Origin: Bombardia bombarda
Lineage: Eukaryota > Ascomycota > Sordariomycetes > Sordariales > Lasiosphaeriaceae
Direction of reading: 5' to 3'
NCBI GenBank assembly: GCA_030512295.1
Contig: JAULSR010000001.1
Location: 2,999,001 to 3,063,000, forward strand
DNA length: 64,000 nucleotides
Shown: piece by piece, positions 53,148 to 64,000 of the stretch
Position numbering within the stretch: position 1 is the first letter of the stretch
Layout of the letters: the number at the start of each line of letters is the position of its first letter
Position numbers and translations under genes: made by a program
The notes under the pieces: generated by a model
Database searches by the model: none
Seen by the model: the letters and a program-made list of their open reading frames with translations, nothing else
Told to the model about the DNA's origin: nothing

Positions 53148-56096
53148 TCATTCCTTGTCTGCCGGCGGCACCGGAGCACTAATCAGCCAGCCCACACCAG
53201 ACACCAAGGTTCCCATGGCCGCCTCCCGCAGCTGGTCCCTCTTGCGCGCCCTCTTGGGCTGTCCGTCCTCATTATCACTAGCATTACTACCCGGCGCCTG
53301 GTCGAGGCTACTTCTCCCCCCGGCCGAGGGCGGCGGCGGCGATGATGGTGATGGTGATGGCTTGCCGATTGCACGCTGTAGGCTCGACAACGCTGTGAGG
53401 TTCCTCTGCGCCGATAGGACGCTCGCCCGCGACAGGTCAAACAGCGACATGGGCGCCTCCTCTGTCTGGTGGTGGCGCGACGAGGACGCCGGCCTTACCG
53501 CAGAAGCCGTACTCGCGCCCGCAGTAGATGTGGAAGGTTTATTATTACTAGGGGGGTTAAACCCGCCTGGCATATGGATACTATCGCCGGCGGCGTCCCA
53601 CGCGTCTTCCTGCTCGGCCTCGGCCTTGATGGCGGCGTCGAGTTCTTCCTCGGCGCGACGGAAGGCGTTGAGGATCTCCTGCAGGGTGGGCGACGGGGCG
53701 ATTCGCAAGGCCGTGGACAGGCACTCGATGCGCTGCTCGAGGTGGCGGATCTCGGGGTTACCACTGGCCGTGCCGATGTGTGTGGGGCGGACGGTGCGGG
53801 CCGTCCGGCGGTACTTGCCCGCCTGCAAGGCAGCTTTCCACGAGTAGTCGTCTTCTATGGTGGCGTCGGTGGTCGTCTTCTTGCTGGGTGATATGAGGCG
53901 GTTAACTACATATGAGTAGGCCGTCTCGAAGTCGTCTTCAGTCAGGGCAGCGTCAACGCACATGGCTGTGATGCGTCTTTCGGCTGTCACGCGTTGTGTT
54001 GCCTCTTCTTCAGGGCTGATGACAACGTGGTGACATTGGCCGGGTTTATCTCGGGTTGTCAGTCCGGCCTGGACCATGCGGGCGCCAAGGTCAAGCAGAT
54101 CGTGAAGCCGGGTGTAGCTTTTAGGGTTCTGTTCTAAAATTTTGTCGATGATAGATATAGGGTCTTTGTGAACCCGTAATACGACAGGAGTAAATGGTTC
54201 GCCTTGTTTGAGTACAAGGCGAAACTCGCTAAGAGCGTGGGTTGCCTGAAGGAGAGCTTCAATTCTTTGTGCATCAACGTCGTATTTTTGTATCGTTTTT
54301 GGGAACGCTTTGAGTCTGTTGGAATATTAGCTAAGCCACATATTGCTAAGGAATGGAGAGGGGCTCACATCTCATCACACTTCTTCAACCCGCCGCGAGT
54401 GCGGTTCGGGTTAGAAGCGTTGTCGTAGGCGGTCATGGCAGTGGCATAAATGGTATCTTGCAAAACTTTCCTATCCAAAGGCTGGTCTGGTGAATCTTCG
54501 TACATTAATCGTGCAAGTGAGTAGCCTGAAATTCGTTAGTAAACCATCATCATTAGAATTTCGCATAAACATACGTGTGTTTGTGAGCAGAGCTTTCAAA
54601 ATCTCTGTCTCTATGTTTTCTTTTTTGAGCTGGCCAAAAATGCCCTTAACGTCTGGCTCAGACTCGCCCCAGCTATCCTCCACTCCCCAATCCCGAAGCC
54701 ACAAGATCTCATTCCTTGCCTTGATCCAGAACTTGTCGTCTGTCTTGGGGCCATTATTGGCCAGGACATGTATAAGTTTGGTGGCTTCGGCTCTTTGATC
54801 TCGTTCGTCCTCTAACAGCGCAAGCTCGCCGGCTCTTCTTAGCGTGCATGGAGAACCAGCCCTTGTCAAGAGGAAGGCACTCAGGATAAGAGCCCGTAGA
54901 AACGCCGTTGATTCCGGTGTCGGCGAGGTCAGCACATTTGAGTCTTCCAAGAGATCGTTGCGCATATATGTTGCATTTCTGGGAGACGCGATGGCTCTAG
55001 TGATGTGTTCCGCGAGAGGTGGTAATATCGCTACCGCATTCTCTAATGGAGACAAATGATCCTGGTCGAGGAGACTGGCGATGTGGGCGACAATGTTGTA
55101 TGCTCCTTCCAATGCTAAGTTTGAAGCTTCCGGAATAAGGTAAGCAGATGCCAGGCTCGCCCGTGCCCATGTTTGCTCCAGATGGATTCGTTCATGGTAG
55201 CTGAAGGACAAGGCGGCCCAGCCACCAAGGTCTGCATCTTCTGGGCCGTTCCATTGCTCAATTGCACCGACAGCCACCTTCCAGTTCTTTGATGCGTGAG
55301 CAGTAAGCCATTGCAGAACCTGGTCCCACCCGGGGAATGCGCCCTCTTGCGCCCCACCATCGTCTTCGGAACCTGGCTCGTCATTAACAGTCAGATCTTG
55401 TCTGCTGTCTTTCCCTCGTCTTCTGGTAAATCGCCAAGGCGCGATCAGGCCTCTCAAGTCACGGCCGATTAGAGAGAGATCTTCCTCGCGAGCGCCGGTT
55501 TGCGACAACAGTAAATCAGCGGCAACACGCTCGGGTAGCTGTTGAAATTCCAAAAGCGTGTGTGGAATTGGGTTTTGGGGGTAATATTCGCAGTTCCGCC
55601 TCAGTAATGGCAGTATCGCGGATACCAGAAACGTTCGTAGACAGGGTGAGAGTTCCAGAAACGGCGTCAACAAGGCTGGTAGCTCGCGCAACAGGCCAGA
55701 CTCCTCATCCACCCTATAGGACCTTCGAAATAGAAACAGTGTGGTTGAATCTTCGGCAGCTTCTTTAGGTGCCTCCGGGAAAGTCAAGGGTAGCAGGCGA
55801 AGCTTCTTGACCTTCTTCTTGGCGGCATCCTCAGTTAGACCTTCGACAGAGGAGCAGTCGATGCCCTTGGTGTCTACCTCGGGGAATGCGCCGTTGTGGA
55901 TATTCTGGATAAAGCCGACATATGCACTCGTTCGAAGGGCCTCGGGAAGATAGGTGAGGAGAATGCGCAGTAGCAGGTCCTTTCGCAGAATGGAGCCATG
56001 GTGAGAAGCTAGGGCCGTCAAGTTGTCGATATCGGCCTTGACAGCAAGGTGCACGGCGAGCAACACGAGTTTGGGTGGCGAGAGATGCAGAGCCAT
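53148..56096 (-). CDS. SEC39: Sec39-domain vesicle-tethering protein (Dsl1 complex)
   Basis: Exons are 56096-54575, 54525-54369 and 54315-53148. The introns are 49 bp (GTATGT...TTTACTAAC...TTTCAG) and 53 bp (GTGAGC...CAACAG). The product is 948 aa. The start MALHLSPPKLVLLAVHLAVK opens an all-helical Sec39 domain (VAADLLLSQTGAREEDLSLI, EQWNGPEDADLGGWAALSF). The conserved YSLARLMYEDSPDQPLDR is created by the first splice, and the second joins MTAYDNASNPNRTRGGLKKC to LKAFPKTIQKYDVDAQRIEA. The last about 130 residues are Ser/Pro-rich with KRARKRDQLR. Sec39 is the scaffold of the Dsl1/NRZ complex that tethers Golgi-derived COPI vesicles at the ER. It is divergent from NDUFS5 across 585 bp. Confidence 0.9.
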
Positions 56097-56681
56097 TGTT
56101 GTGTTCTGTGGGACAGAAGGATCGATGGTCAATGGCGCATTTATTTATTTGATCGGGACGTGGTGGCTGGCTTCATGGCGAGTTGCCGGGCCTGGGAAAT
56201 CGATCCAGTCTTCAAGGTTATGAGACAGGAAGGAGCTATGGCGGGACGATGATCGAATTGACAGCTTTCCAGGTTCGCTGACTCCCCATGCTTCGGCATC
56301 GGCAAAGGCAGGCAAGGACAGGGGTTATACACAGCTACGTGCATGGTGATTATTGGCTGATACTATTGGCTAGTTTTGCTTTGCGTGGGTCTGGGAAGGT
56401 GCACCCCAAGCCCGTACGTAATTGCGTAGCACGCCATTGGCGCAGCTGGCAGTGGCTGACAGCTGTGGCTTGACTTAACAGGGAGCTTCCATGTTACTAT
56501 CGTTAGCGCTCAGGTAGCCAGTAGTGTGGCGCTCGGTCGCAGCGGGCGGAAGCAAAGCAAAGCCAAGCTCGGTTTCGAGACGACCACATGGATTCTTGAA
56601 CCTCCTAGCAGGACGACATTCGTGACGTTCCACGACTAGCTCTTCCGCCCATACCACGAACCGGCTTTCGCGCAGCCCATC
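56097..56681. promoter_or_regulatory. Bidirectional promoter region SEC39/NDUFS5
   Basis: 585 bp separate the two ATGs. The SEC39 frame stays open upstream to 56132 but has no ATG there. Sequences such as TTGGCGCAGCTGGCAGTGGC near 56,438 stand out as GC-rich islands. No independent gene is seen. Confidence 0.5.
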
Positions 56682-57158
56682 ATGGCGTCAGGATACGGCT
56701 TGAATGGGGGTAAGTCTAACTTTGGCCAGCCAATGGCTCCATCACGACGACCTGTCTTGGCCTGAAGGGCGCGATGGATTGACATTGTCTCCCAGGACCG
56801 TCGAGGTGCTTCCCCTTCTGGCAGGAACTGCTCGCATGCTACGTTGTCAACACTTCTAGCGAGGACGATTTGGGCAAGAAGAAGTGCGCCCCGGCGCTCG
56901 AGGATTACTATGAGTGCCTGCATCACAAGAAGGAGGTCCGACATACTTTCTTTCCCCCGTCCACTCACACTGGCGCGATATTTGTTTGGCAAAACACCAG
57001 CTGACAAGACACCTTTACCACAGGCTGCCAGAGTCAAGACGCTGCAGGCCGCGTACAGAAAGGCGGAAGCAGAGGGAACGAGAGAAAACGCCCCGACAGC
57101 AGGCCAAATACGGAGCCTGGGGCTCGTAGACAGGGACAAGGTGCTGAATATGAATTAG
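56682..57158 (+). CDS. NADH:ubiquinone oxidoreductase 15 kDa subunit (NDUFS5)
   Basis: Exons are 56682-56709, 56796-56935 and 57024-57158, with introns of 86 bp (GTAAGT...CCCAG) and 88 bp (weak donor GTCCGA...CCACAG). The product is 100 aa, the normal size for the family. It reads MASGYGLNGG joined to PSRCFPFWQELLAC, then KKKCAPALEDYYECLHHKKE, then AARVKTLQAAYRKAE. The cysteines form the twin CX9C pattern of a coiled-coil-helix-coiled-coil-helix protein imported and oxidised by Mia40 in the intermembrane space. NDUFS5 is an accessory subunit of the complex I membrane arm. Most of the protein is only recoverable by splicing. It lies head-to-head with SEC39. Confidence 0.92.
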
Positions 57159-57753
57159 ACTGGGCTGGAGGTACTTCATCGACCCCTCCCTCTGTGTATA
57201 GTTGTCGAACGATCGAGACTTTGCTAGACGGCAGTGTTTGGCACATGGGCGATGGCTGCCTTGGCAATTCAGGGATAGTTTTCTGCCTCTATCCAAGCCC
57301 CCTGAATACATTAGCCTTCCAAGCCCGCTCCTTCTGTTCAGACCAAGAGTGCTGCTACTTAAATGTCATTAGGTATTTTACGGTCCCGAGCTTTGGCTTT
57401 ATGCCCGAGCATTGCCGTCCGAGCTATGGGCTGTTCTCGAGATGGATGCGACTGCCATCGGACTGAGCAGCTGCCAGGTAGGTGTGAAGGTTGCTAGGTC
57501 GCGCCTTCCACTGAAGGAAGCAGCTTGCTACAAGCAGCGACTCAAAACCTCTTCGCAGTCTCGGCTCCAAGTTGCTCTTTCGCCGCCTTATCCCGCTTCA
57601 TTTTCTGGAAGCCATCCTAACGGTCTTGGAATCTTTTTTTGTTTGTTTTTGTTCGATATCGCGTTGACGCCGGTCGCCAACTGCCTTACTGACTTTTGAT
57701 TGCCCCTCCATGGCCGCATCACCACTGGAAGTAAACAAACATTGACAGTCAGA
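57159..57753. other. Spacer NDUFS5 to DUF7918-like gene
   Basis: About 595 bp of 3' UTR and promoter. T-rich tract TTTTTTTGTTTGTTTTTGTTC near 57,634 precedes the next ATG. No gene is seen. Confidence 0.5.
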
Positions 57754-59681
57754 ATGCCCTGCTTCCGCGGCATCGAGGTGTCGCTTGCCACAAATCCCCA
57801 AGATGAGGAAATTCCTGAGTTTCCTCATCCAGAGGGCTTATCAGCCCAACTCCTCGGTATTCACGATTCACTCGTAGCCAGTTCATCCCTCTCCCATTTG
57901 CCGTCGCGGAGGTCGTCGTCAGAGTCCGAGCTTGGCTCTGCTAAAATCCAGAAACCCACACCCACTGCCTCGGTGTACATACCGTCAATTCCAGGTGAGT
58001 CCGCCAGCTCCATCTCCGATCCGCGACCCACCAAGATACAGCTGCAGTTGCTAACATGCAAGGCCGTAGGTGCTCCCTTCGCCATCAAGTATAGCATCAC
58101 TAGTCCTATGTCGTGCAAGTTCATCTTCTTCAAGCTGTACGTTAACGGCCGCCCCATTGCCGCCTGGGGAATAGATCCCGTTATTATCCCCAGGGGTAAG
58201 GTTGTCAAGTCACTGTGGGCTCCCTGCTCTCGGTACAATCAACAAGTTGGATTCGAAGGACGCAACCTAGTGTTCCTGCCAGGCCAAGAGAAAAAATCGG
58301 TCGCCGAAGATGGTGGTCTCATAGAGGTCCGGGCATTTAGAGCAAAGGAGAGAAAGGCTCGAGTTCCTAGACTGGACGAGTTCCGAAACCAGACGAACTA
58401 CGGCATAGCGTAAGCAGCTCCTTTTATTTACTTCCACGTTAGGTATGTCAGATGTAGCTAACAGACGGTAGTACTCCCAGCATTGGGATGCTCGATCGGC
58501 CGCAGGATGCGTGCTTTTATGACTGGCATCTTATTGATGCCAAAGACATGCCATTTGCCTTGTTCAGATTCCATTACCGCTCGTGGAGTAATCTCGAATT
58601 GTTGAACCTTATCCCACCAACCGAGCTTCGGCTCCTGCGGCAGTCGGCATTGGGTAGGCTTCCCGAGACCACAGCTACAAAGCCGGGGAATGTGACATAC
58701 GAAGGACTGCAGTCCCGATCAGACGACATATCGACGTCGTCGTCGTCGTCGTCGTCTTCGCTAGGCATGGCCTCATCGGATGAGGCCGTGTTCCACGGCA
58801 GTAAATTACAGGATAATGCAGCGTTTATGCGCAGACTGGATCATATGTCATCGAACTACTTCCTGAAAAGTCCACCGGAGCTTCTACCAGCCACGGTGCC
58901 AAAGATGAATGTCCCGCAGCCGAGCAAGGCGTTTCGAGATGGATTCCGAGAGTCTTATCTCCAGCGCCCTTTGCCAGAGCTTCCCACAGATGACCCAAGC
59001 ACTAAGCCACGACGAGGGTCTGTTGCATCTGCAGCCCCGTCATTGACCCCCTCGCTCATTCAATACGTTGACGACGGCTCGTTCGACTACGACGAGGTCG
59101 AGGTCGGAGTCGCCCAAGTCATTCAGCGGCCCAAAACCGAATCCACTTCCTCACTCGAGGATATCTTGAAGTTCCAAGGGTCAGTGGAGTATTCAATATC
59201 GGAATACGAGACGTCACCACCCTCAACGGTCGGGTCGTGCCACGAAAAGATGCTCTCACCTCGACATTACCTGCCCACCACTGGCAGCAGTCTGGAGCAG
59301 GACCTTCAGGTCTTTACGCCGCAACGGAAGGGCTCGACAGTGATGAAAAGAGTCAAGCCCCAATCTGACCTGCTACTCACCTCTTTCTCGGAGCAGGACC
59401 TGTCACGAGTCTCGAGACTGAAGCTGAGCGAGTCAGAGTGGATGAGTCGCACGCCCTCCCCAGTGCGCAAGGAGGAACGGGAGCCCGTTTCTGTCCGCCG
59501 CCTGTGGAGTCCTATCCCTGTTAAAGCAGCTGGTAAAGCTCTCCTCTCAGGCCTTCGCAGAAGGAAGAATAGCGATTCGCCGCGCAAGGTGCCCGCGAAG
59601 GACATTTTCCGCGACGAGGTGCCCAAGCCACATCTCGGCACTGTGGTGTTGAATGGGAATGATGTTGGCAACTGGATCTGA
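57754..59681 (+). CDS. Conserved fungal protein, DUF7918-like N-terminal domain
   Basis: Exons are 57754-58409 and 58472-59681, with a 62-bp intron (GTAAGC...GTAGCTAAC...GGTAG). The product is 621 aa. The start MPCFRGIEVSLATNPQDEEI and the blocks KFIFFKLYVNGRPIAAWGID, CSRYNQQVGFEGRNLVF, and after the splice CFYDWHLIDAKDMPFALFRF, resemble the all-beta domain that fungal databases call DUF7918. This covers residues about 1-275. The rest is Ser/Pro-rich and probably disordered, with a Ser9 run encoded by TCG/TCT codons near residue 325 and many SP/TP sites. Function is unknown. A signalling or regulatory role is a guess from the phospho-site-like tail. Confidence 0.7.
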
Positions 59682-59936
59682 CGACGAGGTTCTCTGTTGA
59701 ATTGGACGATGGTTGGAGTTGTTTGGCGTCTTGTATACACTTGTTCTTCTTCATCTTTTATGCTTTGATGCAGTCAAAGAAGGAAGAAATGCCGGTCTGA
59801 GCTGGCCATCATATTTTCCCTTTCTCAACACCAGTTGCCTTTTTCAGCTGGATTTGTATGTCACTTGTATTTTAGCCTCTACATACCCAGGATGGGCGGT
59901 CTTCTCTATCAAAAATAACCAGCGGTCGTAGTTTTA
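59682..59936. terminator. Shared 3' region of convergent genes
   Basis: 255 bp separate the stop codons of the DUF7918-like and OXNAD1-like genes. The region must contain both polyadenylation signals. No individual signal can be assigned with confidence. Confidence 0.35.
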
Positions 59937-61117
59937 CTACCACCATCTCTCATACAAGACCCTGTCTGCCTCCATCGCCAGGCCCTCGGTCGATGTCAGC
60001 ACGTTAACAAGGTGATCCGTCATGGTGGGAACACCGCAGACGTAGACGACAGCAGACTGCTTGTCCTGCCCCAGAGCGGCTTCAACGTCGCTGACTGAGA
60101 TTCTTTCTCGAAGAAGTAGAACATTGTAATCCCCACTGCAGCAGGAGACAACGTCTGCTTCATCGCCAGCTGCCAGCGCTACGCCATCAGTACTGCTGGT
60201 ACCATCACCCCTGGTAAGAAACAGCTTCAGCTCCCCCTTGAGCAACCCCCGCGCAAAGAGAGAGGCAATCCTGTCCAGAAACAAGACGGAACTGGGATTC
60301 TGTTGGAGTTGCGGCCCGGGGTCCTTGACAGAGTAGAGGACCTGCACGTCTAGATTCGGGATAACGCCCGAGAGTTGCTGCTGGTCTTCAGCGACAGCAG
60401 AAAGCATGCTCATCAGGGGGTTGATGCCCACGCCGCCGGCTACGAAGACGGCTTTGCGGAGGGGTGATAAGGATAGAGGAGGGGGCCAGACAAAGCTCCC
60501 GCCGACGCGGACGTCGAGGGTCGAGTTGAGGATAGTGGAGGTTGGGTGTTGCCAGAGCCAGGCGGCCGGAGGGTTGTCGGGGGATTTCTGGATGGCGAGT
60601 TCGATGTAGGGGTAGGGGTGGGTTCTTAACGGTGATGAGGGCGATGAGGATGAAGATGAAGGGATGGCTTTAGAGGGCGGAGAGGTAATGGTGAAGCCGC
60701 CTGCTTTGGGGACGGTAGGGACGTGGACGTCGAGCCATTGTCCGGGGAGGAACTGGTGGGTGGTGTTAGTAGAATGCTTCTTAGTTTTCAGAATTCCTTT
60801 TGTTTCTACTTCGTTCTGCTTTCTCCTTCTACTTTCAACATGACCTCCTCCTTGTCCCGTTTCTCATGTCGGTTCTAGAACTAGCCGATTGGAATGGAAC
60901 CGTGCCCAACTCACCTTTATCGTTCCGCCGTCGGGGATCTCGAGGCGAAAGACACGGACCGTGGGGTTAATCTCATCGATGTATTTGATGATGACTCCGT
61001 GGAGTGACTTTAAAGTTGGATATTTGTCAGATTCATGTCTGTTACAATCAATGGAAGCAAACACACTGGATCACGAGGCTCATTTGCCGTTCGTTCCAAA
61101 TGTCCTTCTTTGGTCAT
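59937..61117 (-). CDS. OXNAD1-like flavin/NAD(P)H oxidoreductase
   Basis: Exons are 61117-61067, 61007-60915 and 60752-59937, all phase 0, with introns of 59 bp (GTGTGT...AAAG) and 162 bp (GTGAGT...TACTAAC...CACCAG). From ATG 61117 the product is 319 aa: MTKEGHLERTANEPRDP, SLHGVIIKYIDEINPTVRV, FRLEIPDG, FLPGQWLDVHVPTV (FAD-binding barrel), VFVAGGVGINPLMSML (NAD(P) loop), VYVCGVPTMTDHLV. It belongs to the ferredoxin-reductase-like superfamily near OXNAD1, normally mitochondrial; electron partners are unknown. The same frame upstream (61327-61136) encodes a basic, acid-poor presequence (MNITLCRARRPLINICQ...) that is separated from this start by one TAG at 61135-61133. The start is therefore uncertain. 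Confidence 0.8.
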
Positions 61118-61135
61118 GGCGATAGACTGTGGCTA

Positions 61136-61327
61136 TCCTTCCATTCCACAGTCGGTCGTCTGCTTAAAAGGAGGAGAGGAAGTTGTATGTCTTTGAGAAA
61201 ATGAGCATCGACTCGATCGTTTATGCCCGTAATTGAAATTTTGTCTCGAGACTCCTTTTCTTGCCAAGCCCAATGTCTGACAGATGTTGATTAGGGGTCT
61301 TCGGGCTCTACAGAGGGTGATATTCAT
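61136..61327 (-). other. Presequence-like open frame upstream of the OXNAD1-like gene
   Basis: A 64-codon frame from ATG 61327 is rich in Arg, Lys, Ser and Gln with almost no acidic residues (KGVSRQNFNYGHKRSSRCSF), which is what a mitochondrial targeting signal looks like. It ends at TAG 61135-61133 and the same frame continues into the OXNAD1-like start 15 nt later. No intron that removes the stop and keeps frame was found. Confidence 0.45.
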
Positions 61328-62552
61328 CCCGCGCTGCACGGCAAATGACGAAAGCCCGAATTGTAATCAGTGAACAAAGTACAAAGCTTGGTTTTTGGAT
61401 AGCAAGACAAAGCTTCAAAATCTTGTGCAACTTTTTATCATGCCCTCCATTCATTTAAAATAATAAGTACCTATACTAGAATGGAAGTACGAATACCCAC
61501 TAATGTAAGTATTAGCACTTAAGGTTTGAGGGTAAGGTGAACGCTTGGTGTCTGGGCGGCGCCTTCCGAATTCTAGGAAACCAAGATACCTTCGTCAACC
61601 ACATTAGCGCTGTGCAATCGCCAAAGGAAAGCGCGATCTGCTACAATTCGGGGCGGGGGCGGGGGCGAGGAAGATGCGCCCCAGGTTGGCGACAAGCCTT
61701 ATTAGGTCTCTCACGAGCGGCAAAGATACAATGCCCGTGGAAAGAGCGACGATACGAAGTATAGTAGCATAAAGCCGGTTTTATAAGAGGCCATCGACGT
61801 ACCGTATGAGAACCTTCTCGGTTGCCCTGGCAGTGAGGCTGAACATGTTAAAGTGAGTGCTCAGGTAACTAGCTGGAAAAAGCAAAGTGCTGCCAGCCAG
61901 TAAAAGTACCTACCAGGTTCCTGCCAGTAGTGCTAAGTGGCTTCCCGCCCAGCGCGGTGCCTCGCTACCACGGCCTCGATTTGGGCTGTCTTGATGCCGC
62001 GTGACACCGCGATGCACATCTGTCCATTGGATTTCTACCATATCTCGTCTTCCACCAAACAACACTCGCAACCTCTCTCGAACAGTCGTCTGATCTAGGC
62101 CGTGTACATGCGTCGACACTCACAGCCAAGCTGGACCAATCAAGGTATGTACGGCGACTTAAGCTCCCGCTGTTTTCTGGTGCTATAAACTCCCTACAAA
62201 CAAACGGAGCCCCACTGCTAAACAGGCCCATTCTGACCCAGAGAACCCACGAATCGACCTGCCGCGAATCCACCTTCGACAGGACCCAGATCCAAAAGCG
62301 CTGCGAGTGCAGCTCGCGCGAAGACAGCGTTTGCCAGCGATTTCGAGGTTCAGGATGCGAAAACCACGAAAAAGTATGTCCTGGCTCAACTTCCACTACG
62401 AAACCGGCGTCTGACGAGTGCGCGCAAACAGGAGACTCAAACCCCTCGACGACCGATTTCACACCGTCCCGCACACTTTCCCAGATTATGGGTACGACAT
62501 AAGACTCCTGCCGAGAAGATAACGACTGGCTGACAGTTGAACCAAAAGGTCA
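61328..62552. other. Spacer upstream of the right-edge gene, with ambiguous exon candidates
   Basis: This region should hold two divergent promoters. A possible upstream exon begins at ATG 62108 (MRRHSQPSWTNQ, then a GTATGT donor at 62145), and a C/A-rich block 62210-62357 ends in another GTATGT. That block is open in all three forward frames and in a 169-codon reverse frame, so I cannot decide which is coding. A GC-rich GGGGCGGGGGCGGGGGCG element lies near 61,650. Confidence 0.4.
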
Positions 62553-64000
62553 ATGAGAGGAGGAATCAGGATACCGATGCCAGGTCGTGGCTCATACGTA
62601 TGTATCTGCATTCCCATGGGCGTCCAGGTTTATGCGGTTGCTAACTTTGAGGCAGAAGCCACCGGCTCCCCGTGTGGCCGTGAACACGCTCGACGCAAGC
62701 CGCGACCAGTCAAGCACGGTTGTGCCATCAGCTTCCAAAGATGTACATCCTGCAAAGCGAATAAAACCAAATCACTATACTACCAGCACATTCACTGTCC
62801 ACGACGAAATCATGGATGTTGATCCGATCCCGGCGCCCTCAAGAACATCACTTTTTGGGAGCCAAGACGGCGCCTCGAGTTCTGGTCCGAGTGTTGCTTT
62901 ACAGGAATATATGCGCTCGGAAGGGGGCGATTCTCGACGTTCTAATAGACGTCACCGTTTGCCCAAAGTCCCGCGACTTCACAGTATCTCGCCTGGCCGC
63001 GACGAGATCACGGAAGTGGGGGACGAGCTGGCAGCACCCGCCCACCCATCAACGAATTTCCCAGCCATAACTTTATCATCCAGGGAAATTCGCAACGATC
63101 CCGCTGACGAGCTCATCAAAGGGGCCTCATTACAACCGAAACGGTCTCATCAAACTCTGAATAAGGGGAAAAGGCGCCTAAATCATCCGCCTAACGATGA
63201 TGTGGATGAGCTATCCCAAGACTCGCAATACGAAGTGCCTAAAATGACCGCGAAGACGGTGGAATTTTCTCGCAAAAGGATATCTTATGCTATTTCTCCG
63301 AGGGGTAACATAACGCCAACAAGCTGGGTACAGACGTCAGGCCCTGTTGAAAGCGAACCAGGTATTCCTGTGGAGGCTGCTATCTGTCTTCCGAAATATC
63401 GGTATTTGACAAAATCAGGCGGTGATTCGTCTGATGAGTCCGATGTGTTCCCGATATGTCACTTGAGGCCCCTCAAAGGCAGCAAGGGTGAACTCCGCGC
63501 CTTTGATGATGGTGGCAGTCAGGCCAGTCAACAGTACAACTGGCTTAAGATTACCCCTAAGGTCCAAGGCTTGCTTCACCATCCGGAATCTAATATCATC
63601 AAGATTGAGCAATCGTCGGATAACAACCATGCCACTGGACCGGCCATGGTGTTGAGATTTGCAAATCCTGCTGACGCGGCTTCCCTTGTCCGTTGGGTCC
63701 AGAGACACTTGAAGTTGAGCTCGACTAGAATCCACCAAGAATCAAGGTAATAAGCCTCAATCTGTCTTAAGTGATGTTGGACTAACTCTCTTCTAGTAAC
63801 AAGCTGGAGAGCATTTTTGAGAAAGCAGAGATGGATGTGATTAAAGCACGTCATCAAAACTTAGCGAAGGTTTTCAGCCATGAAGCAACCAACGGCAAGC
63901 GAGCGGGGCCTACTGGATTGCAGAGAATAAGGACAAACAACCCCGAGAGTCCTGAAGAACTACCCTTTTCACCCGCGAGGCTGGAGCCGAGTCAAGTCGA
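62553..64000 (+). CDS. Large nuclear-type protein, N-terminal part (partial); possibly Ulp2-like SUMO protease
   Basis: Proposed exons are 62553-62597, 62656-63746 and 63797 to beyond the window. Introns are 58 bp (GTATGT...GCTAACTTTGAGGCAG) and 50 bp (GTAATA...ACTAAC...TTCTAG). The visible product starts MRGGIRIPMPGRGSY and contains RIKPNHYTTSTFTVHDEIMD, a charged disordered stretch with DELSQDSQYEVP, then a folded region (VFPICHLRPLKGSKGELRAF, NWLKITPKVQGLLHHPESN, MVLRFANPADAASLVRWVQR) and a helix NKLESIFEKAEMDVIKA. The folded part has a PH-like pattern that I associate, weakly, with the N-terminal regions of fungal Ulp2-type SUMO proteases. The diagnostic His-Asp-Cys domain would lie outside the window. 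The start is uncertain because upstream exons are possible. Confidence 0.6.

Noticed and set aside
61965..62474. 169-codon minus-strand frame upstream of the right-edge gene
   Set aside because: It lies antisense to a block with good plus-strand splice signals. Its Trp/Ser/Arg-rich composition suggests a shadow frame.

Overview
The window is nuclear DNA of a filamentous ascomycete (Pezizomycotina, most likely a Sordariomycete). The evidence is spliced genes with short introns (mostly 49-127 bp, GT...CTRAC...YAG), no operons, genes on both strands and 0.3-5 kb spacers. I assigned about 23 protein genes and rebuilt exons by hand from splice signals, frame continuity and remembered family conservation. 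No tRNA, rRNA or CRISPR array was seen. No complete transposon was seen either.

Layout. 0-5 kb: 5' end of RRP7 (-), an MFS transporter (+) broken by one base, and a MOSC/flavin/2Fe-2S fusion reductase (-). 5-10 kb: a gene-poor AT-rich stretch with a mitochondrial-DNA-like segment. 10-21 kb: an F-box protein (+), RVS167-type BAR/SH3 (-), cysteine desulfurase NFS1 (+), an eroded gene near 19.7 kb and a CsbD-like stress protein (+). 21-33 kb: two large spacers around an NmrA-like oxidoreductase (+), then an ADGF-type adenosine deaminase (-). 33.8-40 kb: an island of genes I do not recognise. It holds a Cys-rich mini-ORF, a long frame interrupted by two TGA codons, a coiled-coil/PQ-rich protein, a membrane protein with 28 Gly-X-X triplets, and a CCHC zinc-knuckle protein. 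40-64 kb: compact housekeeping and conserved fungal genes. These are a DUF1279 mitochondrial protein, a DUF1115-like small protein, an ATP-dependent DNA ligase paralogue with a long tail, a 2-oxoglutarate/Fe(II) oxygenase with a 17-nt exon, INO80 subunit IES1, SEC39, complex I subunit NDUFS5, a DUF7918-like protein, an OXNAD1-like flavin reductase, and the 5' part of a gene running off the right edge.

Functionally this is a mixed chromosome segment, not a pathway cluster. NFS1, NDUFS5, DUF1279 and OXNAD1-like proteins are mitochondrial. RVS167 and SEC39 act in membrane traffic, IES1 in chromatin and RRP7 in ribosome assembly. The most unusual parts are the 33.8-40 kb orphan island and several places where a reading frame stays open past an in-frame stop (34.7, 51.6 and 61.1 kb).
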